Part shown: piece by piece, positions 40,951 through 52,955 of the stretch
How positions within the stretch are numbered: position 1 is the stretch's first letter
Layout of the letters: every line of letters begins with the position of its first letter
NCBI RefSeq assembly: GCF_029227915.1
Contig: NC_079878.1
Location: 16,556,001-16,620,000 of the forward strand
Direction of reading: 5' to 3'
Origin: Hydractinia symbiolongicarpus
Lineage: Eukaryota; Cnidaria; Hydrozoa; Anthoathecata; Hydractiniidae
DNA length: 64,000 bases
Position numbers and translations under genes: made by a program
Notes under the pieces: model-generated
Databases searched by the model: none
What the model saw: the letters and a program-made list of their open reading frames with translations, nothing else
Told to the model about the DNA's origin: nothing

Positions 40951-42774
40951 TATCAGGCAAACACAAATCTTTAAAGCATTAATCAGCACATTTATTTACA
41001 TTTATTTTTTATTTACCTAGAGCACTTGTAGCAAATATTACTCTTATTCGTGAATCTGACTTCTTTAACTCTTTCAATATATCCTCTTTCATTTGTGAAA
41101 AACCCAAGTTAGAGTTTGGGCGTCTTTGTATGTTTAAATACACATTTTTTTGATTTGGTGATATAACAATGACAAATAGGTAATAAGGGCGAGCGATATA
41201 ATTAAATACTCTACAGTGTTTGGTGGGGCAGTAGCGGTTAGAGCCAATGTAACAGCATCTGGGATAAGTGCCTTTAGCGTAGACAACTCGCTAAAAAATT
41301 TTTGCGGAAATTCTCACCCCTTTGGATTTTTCCAATCTAAGTAATATTTAGATACATTACTCGTTCTCCGTGGCAATTAAATTTATTTTAAAGCCTATGG
41401 AAGCTGCAGTTAGAAAATAAAAGACAACAGCAACAAAACAAGACAACAGGACATAATCATGCATTTCACGCCCACAACTTTGATTCGGGCTTCACATCAA
41501 CAAATCAATCAATTCAGTGGCCGTATCGAATTCATAAGAGGTGACAGCAACGAAATTAAAGCTCCTGAAGACTTTTCACGTCCTGTCACAACTACTATTC
41601 TTCCATTTTTCATAGAGGCAAGCCCGCCCATTAGGGTCGGTGAGATACATTGGGCGTAGCGTATTCTCAGCTTCTCATTACAATTTTATCTTTTTCTTTC
41701 TCTGTGACGTGAAGTGTCTCTTTTTGTGTGACGCATTATTTGTGTGTTGTGTGTTGTTGTTATTCACACATTTGTATGTGACAAAATATTGAATAGCTAG
41801 AGTTATACCTGCTTGTGATCTTAGCTTCAATGTACGATATTTATTTTTTTTGATTGTCTTTTGCTCATCAATTTTTGAACTCCCTCCCGAGGAAGGCACA
41901 TAGCTACCTTTATCTGGTAAACAAGATTTATCACCACATATTATTGTTTTAATTATTCATTTTTCATATTTTAACACATTTTTATCTGCATATATATAGT
42001 AAAGACAAGTTATTATCTGTCATTTTAGATAAAGAAGATAAAAAAGAGAGAATTTTTATTAAATTTTATAGTTTTTTCTGTTTTTTTGTATTTTTTTATA
42101 ATTGAATAACCATTTCCGAACGAAAGTTTTGCCATGTGTACCTTTATGTGCAACCTGTTTTTCAAAAAAAAGAAAAGAACAACAAAATGAATAAGAAAAC
42201 ACCTGATGACTTATCAGTAGATACCAGTGCAACTGTTTCGGGCAGTTATTTATAAACAATACCAGTTGCACTGGATGTCCAGCAGGAGTACGTAATTACC
42301 ACCGTCATAGGTGTGTTTGTTGTTGGTATAATTAATGACAATTGTCACAAGTCAAAAGGAATTTGATGGTTTGTACCATAAGTCGAGTTTCAAGGACTAG
42401 CTACGAAGCAATTTGTAATATAAAATGTCCAGCATAATAGTGTCATTAGCTTTGCTGGGAATGCAGGCTTCATTTCTGAATAGATATTGTGTAAGGAATA
42501 ATAATATAGATATGGAAGATTAAGATATGCTGACAGTTTTGGTTCTTGATCTTTTGTATTTCTTAATTTTACTGAATAAATGCTGAGAATGATAACTTTT
42601 GTTTAAGACATTTTTCTTAATGATATTTATGAGCACGTTTGAGAGAAGGACTGTAAATATCAAAGATTGCATTGTATATATAGATTAAAAATGTGTTGTG
42701 TTATTTATAAGTTAAAAGTTTATTTGGTCAGACTTGCTATATTGTATTATCAATAGTATAAAAGTATAAACAAT
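40951..42774. other. Intergenic, no gene seen
   Basis: No convincing coding region, RNA or mobile element. Short open stretches (41459-41659, 41678-41899, 42059-42271) lack domain similarity. A TGTG/TTG-rich run lies at 41735-41765. Confidence 0.4.
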
Positions 42775-42832
42775 AACATAGAATTGTACGATTTAAAAGA
42801 TATATATCTTTTAAATCGTACAATTCTATGTT
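42775..42832. repeat. 58-nt perfect palindrome
   Basis: Arms of 29 bases (AACATAGAATTGTACGATTT then AAAAGATAT) meet with no spacer at 42803/42804. It directly precedes the coding start of the non-LTR element. Confidence 0.85.
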
Positions 42833-43950
42833 GACTGCATCTGATGACGACACTTTAAACTTTGTATGTTCCATATGCCTCCGCAATGAACTTCCTTTTG
42901 AGGATGGGTATTTTGACAACTCATTTCCAAACGATGACGTAAAATCAGATATATCTTTCTTTGACCAAACTTTGATTTTGAACTGGGTTCAACTAAAAAA
43001 AAGGGTTTCAAGATGGGTCATTTGAATGTGAATGGGTTAAGAAGCAAGATTGACCAATTAAAAGTCTTCCTACATGAACATAAGCTTAACATCCTAGCTC
43101 AAAATGAGACTAAAATTGACAGCCATGTCACCAATGCAGATATTACCATCCTTGGTTAAAATATTTTTCGTAGTGACAGGAATAAACATGGTGGTGGAGT
43201 CTTAATTTATGCTATTGATACATTACCCAATAAAAAGCTTAGCCATTCGAGTAAAGGTAATATGAAAGTATATGGATTGAAGTCAAACTAAAAAAGTCTT
43301 CTCCAATTTTTTATGTTCCATATATAGACCACCTGTAAAGGGAAAAGATCTTGTCATGGTGAAACGACTGTCTCATTAATCAAGGAATGTTTAGAAAACC
43401 TTCCGAAAAATCCAGAAGTTTTCATCTTAGGTGATTTAAGCTGTAATTTTAATAAACCTAAAAACTTGACTAGAATTCTGAAAGATTGTCTTGTCTCCTG
43501 TAACTTGAAGCAGTTTATTAATAAGGATACTCACACAACTATTTCTTCATCTACTTTAATTGATCTCTTTGTTTCCAACAGTGAGCATATATGCCACTCC
43601 TTTGTCATTGATATGGGTCTGAGTGACCACTCCTTTATATATGCCATTCGTAAGTGGAAAAGGGTTAAAATTCCTGCAAAAGTTATTAAAGCAAGATCTT
43701 TTAAGAACTTTAACAATGCAAACTTTTTGTATGACTTGCATTCTGTAAACTGGAATAAAATTTTAAATAAAGACAATCTTGACACAGCTTGTAATGTATT
43801 TCATGAAGGTGTTACTAATATGATTGATCAAGATGCTCCAATTAAACCTAGCCGTGTCAAAGGAAATCACCCTCAATGGCTGAATGATGACCTTATTCAT
43901 GCCATAAAAGAGAGGGATTTCTTAAAGAAAAAAGCCTCAAAAACTTAATC
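42828..43950 (+). pseudogene. Non-LTR ORF: CxxC motif and EEP endonuclease
   Basis: The first piece (42828-43025) has LNFVCSICLRNELPFEDG, a zinc-like CxxC often found before CR1-type endonucleases in cnidarians. Then LNVNGLRSKIDQLKVFLHEH, ILAQNETKID and HGGGVLIYAI mark the start of the endonuclease in another frame. From 43430 to 43948 follow FILGDLSCNFN, STLIDLFVSN and MGLSDHSFIYAIRKWKRV (DH pair of the active site), then GNHPQWLNDDLIHAIKERD, the linker before RT. Stops at 43157 and near 43289-43320, and several shifts, make it non-functional. Confidence 0.75.
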
Positions 43951-44784
43951 AATTGCTGACTGGGACAAATTCCAATTCAAAAGAAATCAAGTCAATAAAA
44001 TGAAAGAAAGTTTGAAAGGTCATCATTATGGCAATATAATAAATGAGGATGCATCGGATCCTAAAAGCCTATAAAAACTCTGAAGGAACTTGTTCCTGAT
44101 AAAGAGAACAATAATGTTCTACCTTCCATCTCTAATGACGACATGGAAATAAATGACCCTAAAGGTATTTTCAACACTTTCAACTCTTTTTTTCTTTTCT
44201 TTTCAATTTATTTAAAGTCGATTATTCACATATTTACAATAGTTTCCAAAAAAAAGTAATTAAGAAAACTAATCTAAATCGACTCCTTCTTTGCTACTAT
44301 CGGTAGTACCCTTACTCAAAAATTTACTTCTGACACGTCTGGTGTCAACATAAAATGTGATGATAAAAACTTTTATTTAAAGAAGTTGACGAAAATACGG
44401 TTACCAAAATAATAACTGGTCTAAAAAGCATAAAGGCCACCGGTACAGATAAGATAGGAGTGATATGTTGAAAGCTAGCCTCCAAGTTTTTTCACCTGTT
44501 CTCACCAAATTGTTTAACAAATCATTAACTACTGGTTATGTTCCATCATGTTGGAAAAATAAAAGAGTATCTCCTCTTTTCAAATCTGGAGACCCTAGTG
44601 ATGAAAACAACTACAGACCGATTTCTATCTTTCCGGTTGCCATGAAAGTGTTTGAAAAAATTGTCCATGGGCAAATGGTTGAGTTTCTATTGGAGAATAA
44701 TTCATTAAATTCCAAACAATCTGGTTTTCGAAACTTCCATTCCACTTCTACTGCTGTGATTGATGTGGCAGATTATATTTTTAA
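43951..44784 (+). pseudogene. Non-LTR reverse transcriptase, N-terminal fingers (part 1)
   Basis: From about 44380, FYVTTK-like segments lead to GLKSIKATGTDKIG, then the open frame 44465-44784 with LTKLFNKSLTTGYVPSCWKN, RVSPLFKSGDPSDENNYRPI, VFEKIVHGQMVEFLLENN and QSGFRNFHSTSTAVIDVADY. These are fingers motifs 0-2 of the RT. A low-complexity T-rich insertion at about 44185-44280 (FFFFF) has replaced some coding sequence. The frame is cut at 44784 by the Helitron. Confidence 0.8.
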
Positions 44785-45656
44785 CCAGTCGATAAATCAC
44801 GTGGAAAAATCCACTGAGGCAGGATAAAATTAAAAGAAGCGTAATTTGAATTTTGATGACGTCAGCAACCAATCTACAAAAAAATTAGCACCTTGTTTTT
44901 TCACGTTGCCTTTATTGTGTAGAACTTAAACCGCTGATCAAGAAAATGTATATGATTATATGCTTTTGCTGACGTCAGCAATGGCCCGTCAAAACCCAAA
45001 ATTATTTTTTTTAGAAATTTGTATACCTGTTGCCTTTATCGTATAGATCTTGAAACGCTGATCAAGAAAATCTATAGGATCATGTATCTTTGACAAACGG
45101 TTTCAAAGATATTGGAGTTTAAAGGGTTTTGTACGACGTCATCAACCCGTCCATTCCGAAACGGATTTGGGTACCCAGGTTTGGAAAAATTACACAAATT
45201 GGTCCTAGTTGGTCCCTAGTTACCCACGCGGTGTAAAATTATTGACGTAACCACCTCGTTTCCAAGTTATTTGGCCATAAAGTTTTGCACTGTAATGGCT
45301 TCTCTGTAACCGTTTGTCAAAAGCACATGATCATATACATTTTCTTGATCAGCATTTTAAGCTCTACACAATAAATTTTTTGTGGATGGCTTGCTGACGT
45401 CACAAAATTCAAATGACGCTTCTTTTTCATTTTTATCCTGCCTCAGTGGATTTTTCCACGGGCTTTATCAACTAGTACAGGATATTGACGTTAAAGTAGT
45501 GATATTGACGTCGCGCCGTAACGTCATAAAATTTAACATATTAGACATGCATTTTTCGGCTACATCAAAGGAAAATAAACACATCCACTTTGCCTGTTAC
45601 AGACACACAGATACACAGACACACAGACAGACACACTTTCCGTATTATTAAAGAGA
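44785..45656 (-). mobile_element. Helitron (872 bp, non-autonomous) inserted in the RT
   Basis: On the minus strand it begins TCTCTTTAATAATACGG at 45656 and ends CTGG (CTRR) at 44785, inserted between A (44784) and T (45657), the Helitron rule. The 3' hairpin GTGGATTTTTCCAC lies about 20 bases from the end. An internal segment at about 45300-45471 is an inverted copy of the element's own 3' end, complete with hairpin and CTAG, placed after the first 180 bases. The remainder matches the copies at 56675-58635. Confidence 0.85.
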
Positions 45657-45800
45657 TAAAATGGTTAAAGGCAAATATGTTGGTGCAATTTTGATAGGTT
45701 TTAAAAAGGCTTTTGATACAGTGAACAATAAAATTCTTTTCGAGATGGTTCTTTTGTTTGGTTGGAGTCTTACCTTTTCAATCTGTATTGATTGATAACT
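45657..45800 (+). pseudogene. Non-LTR reverse transcriptase (part 2)
   Basis: KGKYVGAILIGFKKAFDTVN is RT motif A, in the frame left at 44784. Similarity ends after about 40 residues (WSLTFSICID, stop near 45795), before the YxDD motif. The 3' half of the element is missing. Confidence 0.75.
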
Positions 45801-48800
45801 GCCAAAAGTCAACGCACACAGGGTGGTTTATTGTTGTTGGCGTTATCTAATGAAAACATAACACAGTAATCAAACTCAAAACGATGTTTATCCGTTATGT
45901 TGTAACTTTTGAATGTTTATCAAATCCGAAGACGCTGCATTGCGGTTAATGTGTACATTGTTTTTGATGTTGCTGTTGTTGTTTGTTGTTAATATCATAA
46001 ACAAATGTTTTGCGATGTTTATCGCAAATAGCTCTCTCTGGGTACTAAAATGCTTATTCTGCAAACTTTTTAATAAGCACTTTATGGCCAAATAATTTCA
46101 GTCCAAGTTTAGTCCAAATGAGCGCACATAGTAAATAGTTCAAATGCTTAAATTCTTAAACCAAAAACACAGAAGACGGAAAAAAGCAATTGTGTAGATA
46201 AAAACCCCTTTGAAATGTTTTCTATAAATAATTTCTTGCAACGTATATGTCGTTTGCACTTGCTGAAAAACGAATGCGTTTATAATAGACTTACGATTTT
46301 TAATAACTTGTAGGAAACTTAAGTGCACTGCAGCTGCACTCTCATTGTAAAAAGAAACCTGGAGAATAACCATTACCAAAAAGTGAAAAAGAGCCCTGTG
46401 GCGAAGTTGCCTGGGGACTTTTAAATTGCTATAAAAATTTTCGCTTGCCTCTTCCCGCTCCGAAACCCTTTATATATCGATGTATTTCTGCTCGACTTTT
46501 GTTTTGCTCACCTTTTATCATACATCAAAAGAAAGCTTAGGTCTTTAATTTTTTCCAGAATTGCCATATAATTAAACGTGTTTAGGTAATAAAATAGGTA
46601 CAATTCTAAAATTGCTTAAAAATCCCGGACACGGTCCGAACACTGTTTACATATGTTCCCGTAGACACGGCATTTAGTCACGTGACTGAGGAGCCTAAGT
46701 TGAGTTACAAAACCAATGAAAATTGAAGTTTACAAATCTGATAAAATCTTATTACAGGTTGTCGTTAATGAAAAAAAGTTCGTAGTTGTAGAAACTAAGG
46801 GTGCCGCTATAAACACTAAAATACAAAAATCTATTTATAGAACAAGTTTTACACCCTTTTGATAAACGACACCCACCATATGGTTTTAACTCACATCCAT
46901 GATCGACGTACCAAAAATTGCATTCGTAGAGCGATGACAAGTGCCGGACTGGCCTTACCAAGCCCGAGTAGCCAGGAGAACCAGCACAAGTTTTCTTACC
47001 ACCAGGAAATCAGAATTGCTAAGGTGGGAAAAATTTCGCTGGGTCTTAAAATTGATTAATTTTATTGTTCTTTGGTCATGTAGTCAATATCGGAAAATCC
47101 TTTGTTTTGAGCGCGAATGACCTTACTCAACGGAACAAATATAATCAATTCTCAAATTATTTAAGAGGGTAAGAAGTGACCACGCCAGCTTTGTGCGGTT
47201 TCAATGACTGTATCTCGGGGTTTTCTATGAGGGGAATTTGAATACATTAAGAACTAAAATTTTCGGTGGAAATTGTTTCGGCGGAAATACTTTCAAATAC
47301 AATTTTTTATTTGAGCAGAAACATTTTCGGACAAGATTTATAAAGTCAAGAAATGTATTGATAAGTCTTTTGAACGACTTTAACCAAATTTCAAAGTAAT
47401 GATTACGGAAAATGACACAAAAAGAAGGCTAGAAGCATTTAAAGTGTACATATATTCAATTAAGGTCTAAAAAAGGGTCTTTAGGATCTAACTTTATAGA
47501 TAGAACCTAAGCCAAATGTGAAAATCACGAAAATAATAAGTTCAAAAACTGTAGTTTTTATTAATTTTCTGATTACCCTATATATAATTTCTATGCACTA
47601 GCCCTTTTTGAAAAAAGTTAGAAAAAAATCCGAAAGTTTTTCCGTGCGAAAATTTTCGTTTCTAATTTATTAGGGATTTGCTGTAACATTTGTATGAGTC
47701 TTAGCTTTGGTTGGAGAGAAACTGATTTTGATATCCACGAAAAAAGCTTAGTTAGCTAGGCTAACTTGCTGCTTTTTATGTGGTATCAACTGTGTTCACG
47801 ATATCTTTGTATCCATATACACAAAATGAAAACATTACATGGCTTCGTGTCATTTACTGATAAAAAAGTTCCGCGTCGCAGTGCATTTTGACAATATACG
47901 TTACAAGGGAAAAACGGGGTTCGTAAAGTCAGCGCAGAAAAAAAAGTTAGACAGTCGCTTTTCCTCCGATAAAGGTGTCTTTTGTTAATAATTTAACTAG
48001 CTATAGCTAGCTAGCCAACATTAAAGTTGCCATAAATTGCACACTTAATATCAATAAGTATTTATATTTTTTGTCACTTTACCACTATTAATACCCTCTA
48101 TATACTTTTATCCTCTACGATTCTTTAAATATGGCAGTTAAAAATTGTAAAAATGACATTTGTTGATAACTAATGTCAGAACAGCTAGTAAACACCTTGG
48201 CGTCCTTAACTTTATCTAAACTAACCTCGTTTTCATGCAATGTTTTAATTTTTCGCCACCACGGCTGAACATGAAAAAGCGGTATGGAAATAGGTCTATT
48301 AAATATAGCCAGATGGCTGGATTCCAGCGTGACGTTATTTGTTTAATTTTCAGCGGTAAGCTCCTTGGCTCTGGCATTTGCGTGAAAGAAAAAAGACGTC
48401 GTTGGGGTTATAAACTATTATCGAGTGTAGGTTGATGCCTTCTGATTTATTTGAATTTATTAAAAGTCCTTAAGATGCCTTCGTGTGAAGAAATGGACTG
48501 ACAATTACTTCGCTTCACCTAGCGCCCCCATCTCTTTAATCGCTGCAAATGTAAACAACGTAATTCATCTATGCATGGCTGTAACATTTAAGGGAGGTGA
48601 TTTTTACAGGAAGAAATTTTCATCATTATAGACTTTTCTCTAAGTTCAAAAGTTCACAACAAATTTTTGAGAGTCGTGTCTTAAGTATCAAGAGAAAATA
48701 TTCTTACATCATGTGATTTTGTTACGATTTCTTCCAACCCTATCCCATTTCCGTCAGAAAAGTTCCACCTAACATCCATTTTTTAATACTCAATTCCTAA

Positions 48801-48810
48801 CTAATATTAA
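45801..48810. other. Intergenic, no gene seen
   Basis: No supported coding region or RNA gene. Open stretches such as 46859-47059 and 48235-48435 are short and without recognisable domains. 47200-47660 is rich in TTTTCGG/GAAATT-like words but without clear periodicity. Confidence 0.4.
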
Positions 48811-48813
48811 CCC

Positions 48814-49356
48814 TATAATAACTGTTTATGAGGGCAATACAGGAGAATATTGACCGACGTCAAAATATTGCCCAAGCTTGTGAGGGCAATACGTGACAGA
48901 GGTCAATATTCGAAGGTAATGCCCGAAATAAACAGTTATTATATGGATTATTATCCGGGTACTGCATTTTACAACAAAAGATATAACATTATAAAAGCAG
49001 GATGTAGAAACCACGTCTTTATAGAAACTGTTCCCATACGGAACGTACATTCGAATAAATTTTTTTTTTTTTTAAATCGAATATCGTGTAAACATAGCAG
49101 GTTTTCATTGCAGCCACAACATTGAATCCTTATAAAGATAAAAGTAAGTTTCACTTCTGTTTCACTTCTTTTTGGCGTTTTGTTTACTTTTTTCCGTGTT
49201 TATTTACATTTAATGCTACCGTATTTAAACTTTAAACACGGTTGCTATGGTAGCGGGCAATACCGTGGAATATTGCCCGCTATGACGTAAGTTCTAACCA
49301 ATCACATTGCACGATTTTCGAAAATATCGATGCCGCCCTTTTACCCGGGTAATAAA
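48814..49356. repeat. MITE-like inverted-repeat cluster (GGGCAATA...TATTGCCC)
   Basis: 48814-48829 and 48928-48943 are exact inverted copies (TATAATAACTGTTTAT). The same stretch holds three GGGCAATAC/GTATTGCCC-like words. TGGATTATTATCCGGG at 48944 is mirrored by ACCCGGGTAATAAAGTCC at about 49339. Inside, TAGCGGGCAAT (49250) pairs with ATTGCCCGCTA (49272). A related block occurs at 54645-54705 (GGGCAATACCGC ... ATTGCCCGC). No gene inside. Confidence 0.5.
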
Positions 49357-49499
49357 GTCCATAAATCATTAAAGAATACCCTTCTTTGATTTTAGTCTTA
49401 TAATGGTAAAGCCACAAGTTAAATATTCTGCCAATGTTGTTGTTTTCTTCTTGTTGCTCTACCATTAAGAAAGATATTTCTACAAGCGCTTTACTAGGT

Positions 49500-50470
49500 G
49501 CACAGGCTGCGCTGTGTGAACGCCGGTAAGATTGACGTCAATAATATTATTAAAGTTGAAGAAACCATTGCAGTGCACTTTTAAATATCTTGGAAAAGAG
49601 TGCAAAAACTGACGCCATCTCCTGCGTTGATAAGAAGGAACACTTAGGACCAAAATGGGACTAATTTTCTAAAGCTGTGTAAACTCATCCGTTTTGGAAC
49701 AGACGGATTGATGAAGTCATCAAATTACCTTAAACCCCCCAATATCTCGTAAGTGTTTGTCAAAAATACATAATTCTATACTCTTTTTTGATTAGCATTT
49801 AAGCTCTATATAACAATAGAAGCAACGAGTAAACAAATCTAAGAAAAACAATTTCTTGTACTTTGGCGAAGCAAAATTTTTAAACCCTTATATCTCCCAA
49901 ACTGTTCGTCAAAAGCACATGATCCCATAGATTGTCTTAATCATTATTTTAAGCTATACAATATGGAGTCAATGGATAAAAAATTCTCCCGCCTTAAAAA
50001 ATTAATGGGTTATTGCTGTCTTTATCAAAATGTGTACCAACTTCTTTCCCAGGGCATTTTGCCTTGTTGATGAAGCTGATAACGGCGAAATTGATGATCA
50101 CTCCGTAATAACGGCTCAAGGGGCAGAAGACCCTTGAGACTAGGTTGAATGTGTACGTGTGTTGTGAAAGTTAATGTAATCGCTTTTCCTTGATGTCGCC
50201 GAAAAATGAATTTGGGACAAATGTTAATCGACAAATGAAACGTCGCGACGTCAGTAACATGAATTGAACTTCATGAACGTCAATAACTTAAATTTAAATG
50301 ACTGAAGCCACTACAATGCACTTAAACCTTTGAGGTCAAATAACTTGGAAACATTTTTCACCGCGTGTGTAACTAGGGACAAACTGGGACCAAATTTGGT
50401 AAGTTTTCCAAACGTGAGTTTCCGAATCGTTTTAAAATGGACGGAAATCCAGGACCGAAAAGGGAAGGAA
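49500..50470 (+). repeat. Degenerate Helitron copies
   Basis: Two blocks (about 49520-49985 and 50230-50460) match the interior of the Helitrons at 56675-58635: ATTGCAGTGCACTTTTAAA, AACTTGGAAA, GTGTAACTAGGGACAAACTG, TTTCCAAACGTG and TCGTCAAAAGCACATGATCC. Ends are not clear. Confidence 0.6.
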
Positions 50471-51808
50471 AGTAACTTGAAATAAATTATAACCTTCTGC
50501 GACATTCTGTCACAAAACGATTTAATGATTTATCATTAAAGTTAAAATTACTTTGCGTTTCTAAAATAATGAAATGTTGCTCCGCCTTCAGAACTTCTAA
50601 GTGCAATAATTTACATTAACACCTTGGCAATAAATTACGTTGACATTTTATCTGGAATGTCTTGCCTAATGAAGCTAAATGAAGTAAATCGTTCATACTG
50701 TATTAAAATTGGTGTAAAGCTGTTTCCAGCTATTTCCGACCAGTTACGAGAATAAATGATGTAAGAAAATAGAGCTCTTCTAGCCAAACTATTTTGTTTG
50801 AATACAACGGATTTTACTAACAGGCCGTCATTTTTATAATTGAAGTAAAACTTACTGAAGAGTTGAAAGTAGTGAAAACGCTGGCAGAAGGCAAATAAAT
50901 TTCAAATAATTACTTGGAGCACTGTTGAAATTTTAAATCCTTTAAACTAAAAATTATCATAGAAAATCACTACCTATTAAATATCCTAGAAACGTCACTT
51001 TTTTCTGAGTAAATTGATCATCATTATCAGAAAATAAATTTAAGTCCATCCAATTAACTGCAACTGCCTTTAATTTTTTTTCTATTTTTTAAGCATAAAA
51101 GTTTTTCTTTGAACTATAGTTGTTGTCATAGCTCTTGATAAATATTTATAAATGAGAAGAGAATTTTGCAAGTATTTTTATCTTCATTTATACTAGAATA
51201 AGTCTATTCATTGAAAAGTCGTCGTATCGTCCTGACTGACTCATATTTTCCCTGCGTAAACAAAGTTATCATACAGTGTTAAAACTATTAACATGGAATA
51301 AAATGCTTATTAATAGATGACGTTTAATGTTAGAATGCAAATATCAAATCATAACAAGATATCTTGAAAATACAATTATTTCAAGCAAAGTGACAGAAGA
51401 TATTGAGTTCATATTTCCTTGTAATGTTCCTCCATGCCCTAATTACCATTTAGGCTTAAATATTATGTTAGCTTCACTGACAAATTATTTCGTCCAACGT
51501 CATATCAAACGGTTTGTAGTTATTTTCTTGGTTTTATTAAAATGAAGAATTCACTTCTAATTAGTAAGCAGCGCAGGTAGTATCCCACCAACAGCCCCGT
51601 CTTTATATATTTGTGATGTTAAACATAAAAATCTATACTCGTCGGCTCAAATCTATTTTTTCCACTTTCTAGTTTAATAATGGTCTGTCATAATTTACAG
51701 CGACAATTATTTCGTCTTGTGTACAAAAAACCTTATCGTGACTTAATACTAAAATATTTCTTAAAAGCATTATAAATATTACCGTTATTATAAAAGTCGT
51801 GATAACAT
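50471..51808. other. Intergenic, no gene seen
   Basis: AT-rich sequence with no supported feature. It lies downstream of the cystine-knot gene on the minus strand and may contain its 3' untranslated region (an AATAAA-like word is present near 51290 and others are common by composition). Confidence 0.4.
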
Positions 51809-52186
51809 CTATTTTCCAGTCATAATACTAGCTTGGCATCGACAGGAAATTATTTTCAGTACTCTTGTAGTTTTCCTATTTTTTCGTCTTCCTGGACATC
51901 TCATTCTGATACGCACAAGTTCGAAATCGTTTGGCCAACATTGACGACAACTTAAATAGCGCGTATGCGTTGAAATGCATTGGCAAGATCCATAGCATAT
52001 CTTATTTGGCATAACCACTGGTATACATCCATCGACCATTACCGTACGATTGTAATCGAGTGCTTTGCAAATTTCATCATTTGGTCCAGATTCACCTTCT
52101 GATGCAGCTTTTGTAGGTTCTAGTAGTTTTCCCCTTCCTTCCAGCGATAAAAGTAACCATAACAACACAACAGTTTGTAGGATCAT
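51809..52186 (-). CDS. Secreted cystine-knot protein, DAN/gremlin type
   Basis: A complete 125-residue frame in a single exon. Residues 1-19 (MILQTVVLLWLLLSLEGRG) are a signal peptide. The mature part begins with an acidic linker, then ICKALDYNRTVMVDGCIPVV, NKICYGSCQCIS, YLSCRQCWPNDFELVRIRMR and CPGRR...VLKIISCRCQA. The order C-GC-CYGxC-SC-C-xC-P-CxC is that of the C-terminal cystine knot in DAN-family BMP antagonists (gremlin, DAN, cerberus) and related bursicon-like proteins. It is probably an extracellular inhibitor of BMP-type ligands. Possible N-glycosylation at NRT. No intron, stop or frameshift. A retrocopy cannot be excluded. Confidence 0.8.
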   Translation of the reverse strand: MILQTVVLLWLLLSLEGRGKLLEPTKAASEGESGPNDEICKALDYNRTVMVDGCIPVVMPNKICYGSCQCISTHTRYLSCRQCWPNDFELVRIRMRCPGRRKNRKTTRVLKIISCRCQASIMTGK

Positions 52187-52811
52187 ATCTCTTCGTAATA
52201 CCTTTTATCTATCTAGAATGACTTTTATTGTCGTATATTCAATCTAAATAAAGAAATTATATTTATAATTTCAAGCATACAGTATTTATACTTTTCTTGA
52301 GCACCTCTTAAGCTACTAAAATACATTCAGAATTATTTATTAGTCATTTTCATTAATTTCCTGAAACTGGTCAGCTCTTTGAGCGCATGCGTAGTTAATA
52401 GTGATTACGCTGTCAAGAGTAATTCATAAGCAGCTTCTTTAATATTATGTGAAGCAATTTATCCTCTTAAATTCCATTGTTCTCTTGCTTCACGCAAGTA
52501 AACTATTCTGTCATTGTTTATGTATTGCAATTGTTTAAAATGATAACAGCGTGATAAACGTTGGCTAGGTGTTTATCAAATAAATAATTTCAAAGTCATC
52601 CTGCGGTCGGAAGGTTTTAATGCAAGACAAACGAATGGACGTGAAGAACAAGTTGATTAAGGGATGATTTATCTCTGAACCACTTAAAACAAAGGCATTG
52701 TTCACAGATGTGCTGATGATGTAAAGCTTTGTAAACTGTGCAAATTTTTTCTTCTGCCATTAAAACACTTAAAATTGAAAAGTTAAATTTAAATTTTTAA
52801 TAAGGGCAAAA
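52187..52811. other. Upstream region of the cystine-knot gene
   Basis: No coding sequence. It should contain the promoter and 5' untranslated region of the minus-strand gene, but no element such as a TATA box could be singled out in this AT-rich sequence. Confidence 0.35.
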
Positions 52812-52955
52812 TCTATATTATAATGCCCGTATACGTCTGTCCGTCCGTCCGTCCGTCACGCAAAATGGTAGCTTAGCTGCGCAATAGCGAGAAGCACGCA
52901 ATGCGGTATAAAAAGGACGGGCGAAACCGTGGATTTTCCACGGGCTAACGACTAG
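52812..52955 (+). mobile_element. Mini-Helitron, 144 bp
   Basis: Starts TCTATATTATAATGCCCG, contains GTCTGTCCGTCC repeats, and ends with a CCGTGGA/TCCACGG hairpin and CTAG. It is inserted between A (52811) and T (52956). This is the smallest complete copy in the window. Confidence 0.75.

Larger units (their letters stand above)
42828..45800 (+). mobile_element. CR1-like non-LTR retrotransposon, 5' part, split by a Helitron
   Basis: The element encodes a short CxxC segment, an EEP endonuclease and the beginning of a reverse transcriptase, and is truncated before the catalytic palm. A Helitron (44785-45656) interrupts the RT. The RT frame resumes at 45657 exactly where it stopped at 44784, which fixes both insertion ends. 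Confidence 0.8.
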
